A DNA stretch of 64,000 nt from an uncultured Chlorobiaceae bacterium (GTDB lineage: Bacteria > Bacteroidota > Chlorobiia > Chlorobiales > Chlorobiaceae), in NCBI GenBank assembly GCA_903843305.1, contig CAIMPI010000030.1:62001-126000 (forward strand), in the 5' to 3' direction. Positions 31,146 through 41,745 of the stretch are shown here, piece by piece (within the stretch, counting starts at the first letter, position 1; each line of letters begins with the position of its first letter). A program made the position numbers and the translations under genes. The notes below the pieces were generated by a model, which worked only from the letters and a program-made list of their open reading frames with translations, made no database searches and was not told where the DNA came from.

Positions 31146-33401
31146 ATGCACAGTTTAATTCAGTTATCAATAGTCGTACTGCTGCTGCCGCTGCTCTCGT
31201 TTGTTATTCTTATCTTTTTCAATCGCAGACTACCGAGGAGAGGCGATTTTATAGGGGTTGGAATACTTGGGACAGCATTTGCAATATCGGCCTATATTTT
31301 CTGGTCGGTTATCGTGCAGACCTATGATCCAGCATTCAGGATTGCATGGGACTTTACTTGGATTGATCTTGGAAATGTTCCCGGAGTAGGTCCACTGCAG
31401 ATAAAGATGGGTGTCGTTATCGACAACCTCACATCCATCATGCTTGCGATGGTTACCCTCATAAGCCTCCTTGTTCATCTCTATTCCACCGGTTATATGG
31501 CCGGGGACAAGAATTATGGCAGATATTTTGCATTTCTGGGGATATTCACCTTCTCCATGCTTGGTATTGTACTCTCCGACAACCTTTTCTCTATCTATAT
31601 TTTCTGGGAACTTGTCGGGCTCTCTTCCTACCTGCTTATCGGCTTTTTCTTTGAAAAACAGAGCGCGGCCGATGCACAGAAAAAAGCCTTTCTTGCTAAC
31701 CGTGTCGGCGACATCGGCATGTGGCTTGGTATCCTGATTCTCTACTCACAGTTCCATACCTTCAGTTTCGAGCAGATCTATGCCAACCTTGCAGCAGGCA
31801 AGTTTGGTCTTTCGAATGGATGGCTTACCGCTGCAGGAATCCTTCTCTTTATGGGTTGCGTTGGTAAATCAGCCCAGTTTCCTCTTCACGTATGGCTGCC
31901 AGACGCCATGGAAGGCCCGACACCTGTATCGGCCCTCATCCATGCCGCGACCATGGTTGCTGCAGGTGTTTACTTTGTTGCCCGTATCTTTGTTGTTCTG
32001 ACTCCGGACGCGTTGCACGTCATTGCCTTTACCGGCGCATGCACCGCCTTCATGGCAGCAACCATTGCCATCACTCAAAACGATATCAAGAGGGTTCTGG
32101 CTTATTCGACTGTTTCACAGCTTGGCTATATGGTACTTGGCCTTGGTGTCGGTGCCTATTCGGCAGCTCTTTTCCACCTCGTGACGCATGCATTCTTCAA
32201 GGCGTGTCTTTTTCTCGGTTCTGGTGCAATCATTCATGCCATGCACCACGAACAAGATATGCGCTGGATGGGTGGTCTTCGCAAGCACATGCCCTGGACC
32301 TTTGCAACCTTTACTCTTGCAACCCTTGCACTTGCCGGTCTTCCACTGACCAGCGGCTTTATGAGCAAGGATGCCATTCTTGCAGGTGCGATTGGTTTCG
32401 CCAAAACTGAAGGTGGTGGTATCTTTTACCTCATTCCGGTGCTTGGATTCTTTTCCGCCATGCTTACCGCTTTCTATATGGGGCGCCAGATCTGGCTGGT
32501 CTTCTTTGGAGAGAGCCGCACGCATCTGAAGCCAGCAGAAGACGATCACCATGCAGCCCATCATGCACACGCAGGTCATGATGCGCATACCGACGATCAT
32601 CATCAAGAGCATGGTGTGCACGAAGTTTCCTGGAACATGAGAGCGCCGCTGGTCATTCTTGCAACACTCTCAATATTTTTTGTCTATTCACCTGACCCGC
32701 TTGATGGAGGAAAAGGGTGGTTCATGAAGATGATCCAGACTCCGGCAACCGTTGTTGGTGAGGCCAACCACCAGATTGGAGATCTTCGTACACCGGTGTC
32801 AACGGCAACCCTTGCTGCGGCTGTTCCAAACGTCGAAGTTCCAGCAGCCGAAGCAGGCGAACACGCCGGGGCAGAAAAAGGTGCACACAGCTATGCAGAC
32901 ATGCGCCAGGCAGAGATAGTCCATGCCGGTCACGCCGCACACTTCACTGCAATCTATATCTCAAGCATTATGGTGCTGCTTGGCATCAGTCTGGCATTTA
33001 TTGTCTACGTCTTCAACATTATCGATCCCGAAAAGACGGCTATTGCCATCAGACCGCTCTATCTTTTCTCCCTCAACAAGTGGTATTGGGACGAGATCTA
33101 CGATGCAACCTTCATCAAAGGCTCAATGCTCCTTGCGAATATCCTTTCCTGGTTCGACACTACTATTGTTGACGGGATCGTGAATGGGGTTGCTACTCTG
33201 GTGAGGAACTTTGCATTTCTTAATGATGGATTCGACAGACACGTTGTCGATGGCTTGGTGAATTTTACTGCATTCACGGTTAATACAACTGGAGCGGTGC
33301 TGAGAAAACTGCAGACAGGAAAAGTTCAGACTTATGTAGTCATGCTGCTTTTGGCTGTTTTTGGTTACTTTGTTTTTTATTTAACACGACTGATCTACTA
33401 A
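31146..33401 (+). CDS. nuoL: NADH-quinone oxidoreductase subunit L
   Basis: 751 aa; FWELVGLSSYLLIGFFFEK, LPDAMEGPTPVSALIHAATMVAAGVY. Confidence 0.96.
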   Translation: MHSLIQLSIVVLLLPLLSFVILIFFNRRLPRRGDFIGVGILGTAFAISAYIFWSVIVQTYDPAFRIAWDFTWIDLGNVPGVGPLQIKMGVVIDNLTSIMLAMVTLISLLVHLYSTGYMAGDKNYGRYFAFLGIFTFSMLGIVLSDNLFSIYIFWELVGLSSYLLIGFFFEKQSAADAQKKAFLANRVGDIGMWLGILILYSQFHTFSFEQIYANLAAGKFGLSNGWLTAAGILLFMGCVGKSAQFPLHVWLPDAMEGPTPVSALIHAATMVAAGVYFVARIFVVLTPDALHVIAFTGACTAFMAATIAITQNDIKRVLAYSTVSQLGYMVLGLGVGAYSAALFHLVTHAFFKACLFLGSGAIIHAMHHEQDMRWMGGLRKHMPWTFATFTLATLALAGLPLTSGFMSKDAILAGAIGFAKTEGGGIFYLIPVLGFFSAMLTAFYMGRQIWLVFFGESRTHLKPAEDDHHAAHHAHAGHDAHTDDHHQEHGVHEVSWNMRAPLVILATLSIFFVYSPDPLDGGKGWFMKMIQTPATVVGEANHQIGDLRTPVSTATLAAAVPNVEVPAAEAGEHAGAEKGAHSYADMRQAEIVHAGHAAHFTAIYISSIMVLLGISLAFIVYVFNIIDPEKTAIAIRPLYLFSLNKWYWDEIYDATFIKGSMLLANILSWFDTTIVDGIVNGVATLVRNFAFLNDGFDRHVVDGLVNFTAFTVNTTGAVLRKLQTGKVQTYVVMLLLAVFGYFVFYLTRLIY

Positions 33402-33440
33402 GAGATTTACTTTTAATCAGAAAACTTACAGATACGGAAC

Positions 33441-35075
33441 ATGCTGAGTTTAATTGTTTTTCTGCCTATTATCGCCGGACTGGTTATTCTTGCCGTGCCT
33501 TCATCGCAAAAGCAGATAATCAGAATTGTTTCACTGCTTGCGGCGCTTGCCCAGGGAGTGCTGGCGGTTCTGATCTGGAGAGGTTATGACCCTGCGTTGC
33601 CCGGAATCACAGCAGGACCTGGTGGCAGCCCTCTCGGCTCCTTCCAGTTTGTTGAAAAGATTCCATGGATCAGTCTCCATCTCGGTGGATTTGGCTCCCT
33701 GAACATTGAGTACTTCCTCGGTGTAGACGGCATATCCATCACCATGGTCATTCTTACCGCACTCATTTCGGCAATCGGTGTTCTGTCAAGCTGGACCATA
33801 CAGAAACAGGTAAAAGGATATTTTATTCTCTACAACCTTCTTGCATCAGCGATGATGGGTTGTTTTGTTGCCCTTGACTTTTTCCTGTTCTATGTTTTCT
33901 GGGAAGTGATGCTTCTTCCGATGTATTTTCTTATTGGAATCTGGGGTGGACCAAACCGCGAATATGCAGCCATCAAGTTTTTCCTCTACACCCTGTTTGG
34001 CTCCGTTTTCATGCTTCTTGTGATGATCGGTCTCTATTTCAGCGTTACTGACCCGGTCACCGGCAACCATACCTTCAGTCTTGTTGCCATGGCTACACAG
34101 AGCAACTATATCAAGGATGCCATTCTTGGACCTGCCAATGTGTTCTGGCGCTATGTTGCCTTTATCGTTCTCTTCATCGGCTTTGCCATCAAGGTACCTA
34201 TGTTTCCTTTCCACACATGGTTGCCGGATGCACACGTTGAAGCGCCTACTCCGATCTCGGTTATTCTTGCAGGCGTGCTTTTGAAGTTAGGTACTTACGG
34301 GATGATCCGTATTAATTTCCCGCTTTTCCCTGAAGTTTTTCGTGCAGGTATGTATGTTATTGGCATTTTCGGTGCCATCAATATCATCTACGGCGCCTTC
34401 TGTGCACTCGCCCAGAAAGATCTTAAAAAGATGGTAGCTTACTCATCCATCAGCCACATGGGATATGTGCTGCTCGGTCTTGCTGCCGGAAACAGCGAGG
34501 GAATGGTCGGAGCGCTCTACCAGATGTTCAACCATGGTACCATCACAGCCATGCTCTTTCTTCTTGTCGGCGTTATTTACGATCGTGCACATACCCGCCA
34601 GATCGAGAAATTCGGTGGACTTGCCACCTACATGCCAGTCTATGCAGCCCTTGTTACTGTAGCATGGTTTGCTTCACTTGGTCTCCCGGGTCTCAGCGGC
34701 TTTATATCTGAGGCACTGGTCTTTGTCGGCGCGTTCAGTTCCGTAACAACCCGGTACATCGCCATGGTTTCGGTTCTCGGTATTGTCTTTGGCGCAGCTT
34801 ATCTGCTCTGGTCGTTACAGCGGATGTTCCTCGGACAGAGAAAGCCTGATGCTGCTTATGATCTTGTTGTTGGAGAGGATGGTCATGAACATATCCATTT
34901 TCACGACTGGAATGGAAAGCTTGACCTTGATGGTCGCGAACTTGCCATGCTTGTACCGCTTATGCTGATTACCATTTTTCTTGGCATCTATCCAATGCCA
35001 GTACTTGGTATGTTGACGACAAGCATTAACAAGCTCGTTCAAGTCTTGTCACCCGTTGTAATGTCTCAGATGTGA
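33441..35075 (+). CDS. nuoM: NADH-quinone oxidoreductase subunit M
   Basis: FWEVMLLPMYFLIGIWGG; LPDAHVEAPTPISVILAGVLLKLGTYG. Confidence 0.96.
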   Translation: MLSLIVFLPIIAGLVILAVPSSQKQIIRIVSLLAALAQGVLAVLIWRGYDPALPGITAGPGGSPLGSFQFVEKIPWISLHLGGFGSLNIEYFLGVDGISITMVILTALISAIGVLSSWTIQKQVKGYFILYNLLASAMMGCFVALDFFLFYVFWEVMLLPMYFLIGIWGGPNREYAAIKFFLYTLFGSVFMLLVMIGLYFSVTDPVTGNHTFSLVAMATQSNYIKDAILGPANVFWRYVAFIVLFIGFAIKVPMFPFHTWLPDAHVEAPTPISVILAGVLLKLGTYGMIRINFPLFPEVFRAGMYVIGIFGAINIIYGAFCALAQKDLKKMVAYSSISHMGYVLLGLAAGNSEGMVGALYQMFNHGTITAMLFLLVGVIYDRAHTRQIEKFGGLATYMPVYAALVTVAWFASLGLPGLSGFISEALVFVGAFSSVTTRYIAMVSVLGIVFGAAYLLWSLQRMFLGQRKPDAAYDLVVGEDGHEHIHFHDWNGKLDLDGRELAMLVPLMLITIFLGIYPMPVLGMLTTSINKLVQVLSPVVMSQM

Positions 35076-35113
35076 AGTAATTGAATTGACTGAAAGAATA
35101 AACGAAGATAATT

Positions 35114-36649
35114 ATGTTCGAGCTGCCATCAGGTGCTGAAATCCAGGGTATCATTGCAAGTCTGAAAGCAAGCGTTGGATTTTTTATACCTGAAATTTAT
35201 CTGTCCGTGCTTTTTATGCTCCTCATCGTTATCGATCTGGTTGCAAAAGGCAGGAAAAACAATCTGCTCTCCATAACAACCCTTCTCGGGCTTGCGGGCA
35301 GCTTCTTCTTTATCTACCAGCAGCATGCACTGCCAGCAGGGGAGTTCTTCTTCGGGATGTATGTCCTTGACGAATTTGCGCTCTTCTTTAAATACTTTTT
35401 TGTTCTCTCTGGTATTCTCGCTGTTATCATTACCATGGCAGACGAGCAGTTCGAAACTGAGGTTAAAAGTATCGGTGAGTACTATGCTCTTATTATTGCC
35501 ATGGTTATTGGCATGATAATGATGGCCTCATCATCAGACCTTCTGATGATCTTTCTGTCCATGGAACTCGTAAGCTTCACCGCCTACATTCTGACCGGTT
35601 ATTTTAAACGCAACGCCCGTTCATCGGAAGCCGCATTGAAATACCTTGTCTACGGTGCAGTTTCATCGGGTCTTATGGTATACGGGTTTTCACTTATTTA
35701 CGGTCTCACCGCCCAAACCAATCTTATTAAAATCAGTTCGGAGCTGGCCACACATGGCTATGACCCGCTTGTGATGATCTTTTCAACACTCCTTGTTTTA
35801 GCCGGTTTTGGTTACAAGATTGGTGCGGTGCCATTCCACTTCTGGTCACCCGATGTCTATGAAGGTGCGCCTACCCCAATCACAGCCTACCTTTCGGTTG
35901 CCTCAAAAGCAGCAGGTTTTGCACTGCTCATGCGCTTTTTCTATATAGCAGTTCCTCATGGTGGACAACCTTACGAAGATATTCTCGGAATAGACTGGCT
36001 TTCGCTCCTTATTCTACTCTCCGTAGCCTCCATGATCTACGGGAACGTTGTCGCACTTTGGCAGAAAAATGTCAAGCGTCTCCTTGCCTATTCATCCATT
36101 GCTCATGCAGGCTACCTGCTTCTTGGTATTATTGTCATGAATGAGTTGGGTACCCAGGCAACCCTCTTTTACCTGCTCTCTTATTTTCTCATGAATTTTG
36201 GAGCCTTTTATGTTGTCATTCTTATTGCCAATAAAACCGGCAGTGAAAATATTGATGATTATCGAGGCCTTGGAAAAAGAATGCCACTGGCTGGCGCAGC
36301 ACTTACAGTATTTCTGATCTCCCTTGTCGGTCTTCCCCCGACACTGGGTTTTGTCGGCAAATTGATGATCTTTTCTGCGCTTATTGCCAAAGGTTCACTC
36401 TATATGTGGCTGGCGTTCATAGGTATCATGACCAGCGTGATTTCTCTCTACTACTACATGCTCATCCCGCTCAACATGTATCTCCGTGAGTCAAGGCAGC
36501 AGGAAGAAAAAGAGATCTCTCAAGGTTTACCAGCCCAGATCTTTTTAGCTGTTTTGATGATTCTGACCATCTATTTCGGCCTCTTTTTTACGCCGCTGTC
36601 AGATTTCGCACTATCTTCATCAGCTATGTTTGGCCTTACACTCTATTGA
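35114..36649 (+). CDS. nuoN: NADH-quinone oxidoreductase subunit N
   Basis: SMELVSFTAYILTGYFKRNARSSEAALKYLVYGAVSSGLMVYG; SPDVYEGAPTPITAYLS. Confidence 0.96.
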   Translation: MFELPSGAEIQGIIASLKASVGFFIPEIYLSVLFMLLIVIDLVAKGRKNNLLSITTLLGLAGSFFFIYQQHALPAGEFFFGMYVLDEFALFFKYFFVLSGILAVIITMADEQFETEVKSIGEYYALIIAMVIGMIMMASSSDLLMIFLSMELVSFTAYILTGYFKRNARSSEAALKYLVYGAVSSGLMVYGFSLIYGLTAQTNLIKISSELATHGYDPLVMIFSTLLVLAGFGYKIGAVPFHFWSPDVYEGAPTPITAYLSVASKAAGFALLMRFFYIAVPHGGQPYEDILGIDWLSLLILLSVASMIYGNVVALWQKNVKRLLAYSSIAHAGYLLLGIIVMNELGTQATLFYLLSYFLMNFGAFYVVILIANKTGSENIDDYRGLGKRMPLAGAALTVFLISLVGLPPTLGFVGKLMIFSALIAKGSLYMWLAFIGIMTSVISLYYYMLIPLNMYLRESRQQEEKEISQGLPAQIFLAVLMILTIYFGLFFTPLSDFALSSSAMFGLTLY

Positions 36650-36663
36650 GTTTTCCGTATCTG

Positions 36664-36711
36664 CAAAGCAAAGAACTGTTTAACCACAAGATTAAACGGT
36701 TCTTTGCTTTG
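36664..36711. terminator. Long hairpin downstream of nuoN
   Basis: CAAAGCAAAGAACTGTTTAA / TTAAACGGTTCTTTGCTTTG: 20-bp stem (one G-T), 8-nt loop. Confidence 0.6.
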
Positions 36712-37097
36712 TGTCCGGAACTACATACAGGTGAATGATAGATTTATCGTTTGGCAGGAAAATTAGCACTAAAAGCAACAAATTACTTTTTATTATAAGC
36801 ATTAATTTTAGTATAATTTCAGTGCATATCTATTCAATCGTTCATTGATATCCATTGTAACTACAGAATAATATTCCATAAATCATCGTAAATATATGCG
36901 ATTTATGGTCTTATAGTAATTTATTTTATAGTTTTCTTGGAAGTTCCGGTATATTAACAATTGTGTATTAATAAAAAAGGTTGTGCTTTTTTAGGGAGCA
37001 ATCTTATTCTGTTGCAGGCCTTTCGGGGGTATTTCCAAAGCCTTCAGGTGGCTGAAAAACAAACATTTACGGTTTCAATTTCAAAACGGAGGTAGTA

Positions 37098-38183
37098 ATG
37101 CAAAGCAACCAGACCTTTGCTGATCTCTTCAGGGCCAGGGGAGTAAGCCGCAGGGACTTTCTCAAGTTTTGTTCGCTTACTTCGGTTTATCTTGGTCTTT
37201 CACCCTCGATGGTGCCGAGCATTGTTCAGGCGATGGAGAACAAGCCTCGAACTCCCGTTATATGGATTCACGGCCTTGAGTGCACCTGTTGCTCAGAGTC
37301 TTTTATTCGCTCATCCCATCCCACCATTGAGGATATCCTCTTCAACATGATCTCTCTTGATTATGATGATGTGTTGAGCGCTGCGGCGGGCCATCAGTTG
37401 GAGGATGTGCGCCATAAGATCATGAAAGAGTACAAGGGGAAATACATTCTTGCCGTTGAAGGAAATGCCTCCACAAAAGATGATGGTGTCTATTGCATGG
37501 TTGGCGGCGATTCATTCCTGAATACCTTGAAAGAAACTGCGGCAGATGCGGCCGCAATCATTGCCTGGGGCACCTGTGCTTCGTTCGGCTGTGTGCAGAA
37601 TGCCGATCCGAATCCAACTGGTGCGGCACCGGTTTCTGATATTATCAAAAACAAGCCTATTGTCAAGGTGCCAGGCTGTCCGGCAATTTCAGAGGTCATG
37701 ACCGGTGTTATTACCCATTTCCACACCTTCGGAACCCTTCCTGAACTGGACCGTCTCGGTCGACCGAAAGCATTTTACAAGACCAGGATTCATGATAAAT
37801 GCTATCGGCGCGCTTTCTTTGATGCGGGTATGTTTGTCAGAAGCTTTGATGACGATGCTACAAGAAAAGGGTGGTGTCTCTACAAGATGGGCTGCAAGGG
37901 GCCGACAACCTATAACGCATGCTCAAAGATCCAGTGGAACGCTGGAACGAGTTTTCCTATTGGTTCCGGTCATCCTTGTATCGGTTGCTCTGAGCCTAAT
38001 TTCTGGGACAGGGGACCTTTCTACAGCAGACTAGCCGAAGTGCCGTTCCTTGGTAGCGACAGTAATGCTGACAAGATTGGTGTCATAGCTGTTGGTGCGG
38101 CTGCTGCCGGAGCGGCTGCTCATGCTGCTGCCACTGCAGTAAAGAAGGCAAAATCAGAGAAGCTTGATAATGATAAAGCATAA
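37098..38183 (+). CDS. hupS: [NiFe] uptake hydrogenase small subunit (Tat exported)
   Basis: SRRDFLKF twin-Arg signal; [34 protein letters not shown]. Confidence 0.96.
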   Translation: MQSNQTFADLFRARGVSRRDFLKFCSLTSVYLGLSPSMVPSIVQAMENKPRTPVIWIHGLECTCCSESFIRSSHPTIEDILFNMISLDYDDVLSAAAGHQLEDVRHKIMKEYKGKYILAVEGNASTKDDGVYCMVGGDSFLNTLKETAADAAAIIAWGTCASFGCVQNADPNPTGAAPVSDIIKNKPIVKVPGCPAISEVMTGVITHFHTFGTLPELDRLGRPKAFYKTRIHDKCYRRAFFDAGMFVRSFDDDATRKGWCLYKMGCKGPTTYNACSKIQWNAGTSFPIGSGHPCIGCSEPNFWDRGPFYSRLAEVPFLGSDSNADKIGVIAVGAAAAGAAAHAAATAVKKAKSEKLDNDKA

Positions 38184-38198
38184 CACGGGAGTAAGCTC

Positions 38199-39917
38199 AT
38201 GGCCAAGAAAATAGTTGTTGATCCGATTCCCCGTATTGAGGGACACTTGAGAATAGAGGCAACACTAAATGACAGCAATGTGATTGAAGATGCGTACTCC
38301 AGTGGTACGATGTGGCGTGGTATTGAGGTCATCCTCAAGGGGCGCGACCCGAGGGATGCCTGGGCTTTTGCCGAGCGAATCTGCGGCGTGTGTACCACGG
38401 TACATGCTCTTGCTTCGGTACGATGTGTCGAGGATGCTCTTGGAATTGATATTCCAACCAATGCCCGTATTATCAGAAACTTGATGAACGCGACGCAGGT
38501 GACTCAAGATCACCTTGTGCATTTTTATCATCTTCATGCGCTTGACTGGGTCGATGTGGTCAGTGCCCTGAAGGCCGATCCGAAACAGACTTCGGTTATC
38601 GCCCAGAGCATCTCTTCATGGCCGAAATCGTCGGTAGGCTACTTCAAGGATCTTCAGCAACGTCTTGTCGGTTTTGTCGAAAGCGGACAGCTTGGCATTT
38701 TCTCCAACGGTTACTGGGGTCATCCGGCGTACAAGCTTCCTCCCGAAGTCAATCTGATTGCGGTGGCGCACTATCTTGAGGCGCTTGATTTCCAGAAGGA
38801 GATTGTCAAGATCCATACTATTTTTGGCGGCAAGAACCCTCATCCCAACTATCTGGTTGGCGGCATGGCCTGTGCCATCGATCCCAACAGCGATACGGCG
38901 ATCAATATCGAGCGTCTCTCGATGATCAAAAAGATTATTGACGATACAACGACCTTTATCGACCAGGTTTACATTCCTGACCTGATCGCGATAGCAGGCT
39001 ACTACAAGGGTTGGCTCTACGGTGGCGGCCTCGGCAACTATCTCAGTTATGGTGATTTCCCCGAAACTTCTCTCGCTGATTTCAAGACATTGCTCTGGCC
39101 GAGAGGAGCGATTCTCAACAAGGATCTCACGACCATTATCGACGTAGATCCGAGGGATGCCTCTCAGGTTACCGAAGAGATAAGTCACAGTTGGTATACC
39201 TATGCCGATGGGGATGGCAAGAAGCTTCATCCTTGGAAGGGTGAGACCAGTCCGAAATATACTGGCCCGAAGCCACCGTTCTTGCATCTTGATACCGACA
39301 AGAAATACAGTTGGTTGAAGACGCCGCGCTGGAAGAACCACCCGATGGAGGTTGGTCCGCTTGCCCGCGTGCTGCTTGCCTACGCCAAGGGTGATCCCAT
39401 GATCAAGGATACCGTTGGTCTTGTGTTGTCGAAGCTTGAGGTTGGCCCGGAGGCACTATTTTCGACGCTTGGCCGTACTGCGGCTCGCGGCATCGAGTGC
39501 AAGCAGACCGCAGGCTTCATGCGCCATTACTATGATCAACTGATTGCCAATATCAAAACAGGTGATTACCGTACCTTCAACAGCGATCGTTGGGATCCCT
39601 CGTCCTGGCCTGAAGACTGCAAGGGATTTGGCTACTCTGAAGCTCCGCGTGGTTCGCTTGGTCACTGGATCCATATCAGCGATAAAAAAATCAAGGAGTA
39701 CCAGATAGTTGTGCCCTCGACCTGGAATGCCTCTCCAAGGGATGCCAATGGCAATTCAGGCGCTTACGAGTCGGCGCTGAAGGGAACGCCCATGATCAAT
39801 CCTGAACAGCCGCTCGAAATTCTCAGAACAGTGCACTCATTTGATCCGTGTCTTGCCTGTGCTTCTCACTTGTTCGATATGCATGGCAATGAGATCACAT
39901 CGGTCAAAATCGTTTAA
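38199..39917 (+). CDS. hupL: [NiFe] uptake hydrogenase large subunit
   Basis: RICGVCTTVHALASVR (L1) and DPCLACASH (L2) Ni-Fe ligands. Confidence 0.97.
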   Translation: MAKKIVVDPIPRIEGHLRIEATLNDSNVIEDAYSSGTMWRGIEVILKGRDPRDAWAFAERICGVCTTVHALASVRCVEDALGIDIPTNARIIRNLMNATQVTQDHLVHFYHLHALDWVDVVSALKADPKQTSVIAQSISSWPKSSVGYFKDLQQRLVGFVESGQLGIFSNGYWGHPAYKLPPEVNLIAVAHYLEALDFQKEIVKIHTIFGGKNPHPNYLVGGMACAIDPNSDTAINIERLSMIKKIIDDTTTFIDQVYIPDLIAIAGYYKGWLYGGGLGNYLSYGDFPETSLADFKTLLWPRGAILNKDLTTIIDVDPRDASQVTEEISHSWYTYADGDGKKLHPWKGETSPKYTGPKPPFLHLDTDKKYSWLKTPRWKNHPMEVGPLARVLLAYAKGDPMIKDTVGLVLSKLEVGPEALFSTLGRTAARGIECKQTAGFMRHYYDQLIANIKTGDYRTFNSDRWDPSSWPEDCKGFGYSEAPRGSLGHWIHISDKKIKEYQIVVPSTWNASPRDANGNSGAYESALKGTPMINPEQPLEILRTVHSFDPCLACASHLFDMHGNEITSVKIV

Positions 39918-39929
39918 ACGGAGATCGTC

Positions 39930-40613
39930 ATGGGGAGATTAATTGAAGAAATCTATGTCTGGAGGTTGCCTGTCAGGTTTTATCACTGGATCAATGCCCT
40001 GTGCACGGTCGCTCTTTTTGTAACGGGCATTTATATTGCCGCTCCCGTGCTGAACCCGCCGCTTGGTGAGGCGGTCTGGTATAAGGGGCTTGCGTGGTGG
40101 CGCTATCTGCATTTTATCTCAGCCTTTATTTTTATCGGCAACTTTCTCTTCCGCTTGTATTGGGCACTCTTCGGAGGAGATCGCTATGCGCGATTCGGCG
40201 GTTTCAGGCCTTGGTCACCCGCATGGTGGGGTAAACCATTTCGTGAGCAGGTAGAGTCCTATCTTTTTATCAGGTCGGAAGAGCCGAACTATGTCGGGCA
40301 TAACCCGGTTGCAGCTCTTGCCCATTTTATTTTCATTTTCTGCGGATCAAGTTTCATGATTTTTTCAGGTCTTGCGATGTATGGTGAAAATAATCCGGGA
40401 GGGTTTAGTGAGGCATGGTTTGGTTGGCTGATACCCCTTTTTGGTGGCAGTTATACCCTTCATTTTGCCCACCATCTTATGGCATGGATTTTTCCGATAT
40501 ACGTTATCATGCACCTTTATGCGGTCTTTCGTCATGATGTTGTTGATCGCACCAGTGTTACCTCTTCGATTATTACCGGCTTCAAGCATAAGGTCGAGGA
40601 AGAACCTGGATGA
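39930..40613 (+). CDS. hupC: Ni/Fe-hydrogenase b-type cytochrome
   Basis: 227 aa; YVWRLPVRFYHWINALCTVALFVTGIYI; C-terminal HHLMAWIFPIYVIMHLYAVFRHD. Confidence 0.94.
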   Translation: MGRLIEEIYVWRLPVRFYHWINALCTVALFVTGIYIAAPVLNPPLGEAVWYKGLAWWRYLHFISAFIFIGNFLFRLYWALFGGDRYARFGGFRPWSPAWWGKPFREQVESYLFIRSEEPNYVGHNPVAALAHFIFIFCGSSFMIFSGLAMYGENNPGGFSEAWFGWLIPLFGGSYTLHFAHHLMAWIFPIYVIMHLYAVFRHDVVDRTSVTSSIITGFKHKVEEEPG

Positions 40614-41128
40614 ACTATACGTCGATCAATGTTATCGGACTTGGTAATCTGCTCTACGGTGATGAGGGGTTTGGTGTGGCAGCTCTTAACAGTTTCAGGG
40701 ATTCTTACGATTTTCCTGAAACTGTTCGCTGTATTGACGGCGGAACGCAGGGCATCTACCTGCTTGATTATATTGAATCGTGCGATGCTGTAGTTGTGTT
40801 TGACGCGCTGATTCCTCTTGACTATGAGCGTCGTGTCTATGTCTATCGGAATGAAGAGCTTCCTGCATTTATTCACCGCAAGATGTCTTCCCATCAGATG
40901 GGTCTGAGCGAGATGCTCGGTATTGCCAGACTGCATGGTAAAATGCCGAAAGAGATAGTTCTCATTGGTGTCCCTCCTCAAGAACTTGAACTCAATATCG
41001 GTCTTAGTCCGGAAATTTCTCTGTTGCTTCCCGAAGCAGTAGAAGAAGCAAGGGTAATTGTTGATGGGTGGCTTGCCCCCAACCCAGGGTTACGGCTTGA
41101 TCAGACGCAGGAACTCGCTTCTTGTTGA
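40610..41128 (+). CDS. hupD: Hydrogenase maturation protease
   Basis: [39 protein letters not shown] overlap with hupC. Confidence 0.93.
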   Translation: MNYTSINVIGLGNLLYGDEGFGVAALNSFRDSYDFPETVRCIDGGTQGIYLLDYIESCDAVVVFDALIPLDYERRVYVYRNEELPAFIHRKMSSHQMGLSEMLGIARLHGKMPKEIVLIGVPPQELELNIGLSPEISLLLPEAVEEARVIVDGWLAPNPGLRLDQTQELASC

Positions 41129-41686
41129 CTGTGAGGTGATGAATTGTCCCGACATGGCTGAAGTTGAAGTGACGGAATTGAGCTTTTCAACTCCACGCAT
41201 TACCATGCAGAGGTGCCTGGCCTCAATGACGACTCCGACACCTTTCGGGTTAAGCACATTCTGGATTGCGTCCCGAATCTGCTGGGTAAGCCGTTCCTGT
41301 ACCTGGAGGCGCCGGGAAAATACTTCAACTACCCTGGCAATTTTTGACAGACCCACGATCTTTCCGTCAGGAATATAAGCGATATGTGCTTTTCCGAAAA
41401 AAGGGAGTAAATGGTGTTCGCACATTGAAAAGAGATCTATGTCCCGCACGACTACCATTTCATCGTAAGCTTCGGTAAAAACCGCATTTTTTAAAAGCTC
41501 TTCAGGATTCTGGTTGTATCCTTTTGTCAGAAAGCGAAGTGATCGCGCTACACGTTCGGGTGTTTTGAGGAGGCCTTCGCGGTGAGGGTCTTCACCGATT
41601 TCTTCAAGCATTGTAGAGATCGTATCTAAAAGCCTGTCGGAGGTATCGTCCGGTATTTTTTTCTGTTTCATTGAGGTAAGCTTCAT
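41090..41686 (-). CDS. folE: GTP cyclohydrolase I
   Basis: [49 protein letters not shown]. Confidence 0.97.
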   Translation of the reverse strand: MKLTSMKQKKIPDDTSDRLLDTISTMLEEIGEDPHREGLLKTPERVARSLRFLTKGYNQNPEELLKNAVFTEAYDEMVVVRDIDLFSMCEHHLLPFFGKAHIAYIPDGKIVGLSKIARVVEVFSRRLQVQERLTQQIRDAIQNVLNPKGVGVVIEARHLCMVMRGVEKLNSVTSTSAMSGQFITSQSTRSEFLRLIKP

Positions 41687-41745
41687 GGAGAGCTATCTCC
41701 GGATTATTGAATAGTGCGCAGTAGCTGGTCTCTGCAAAAGATTAT

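Noticed and set aside
38616-39341. 241-aa minus-strand ORF inside hupL
   Set aside because: Antisense to the strongly supported hydrogenase large subunit.
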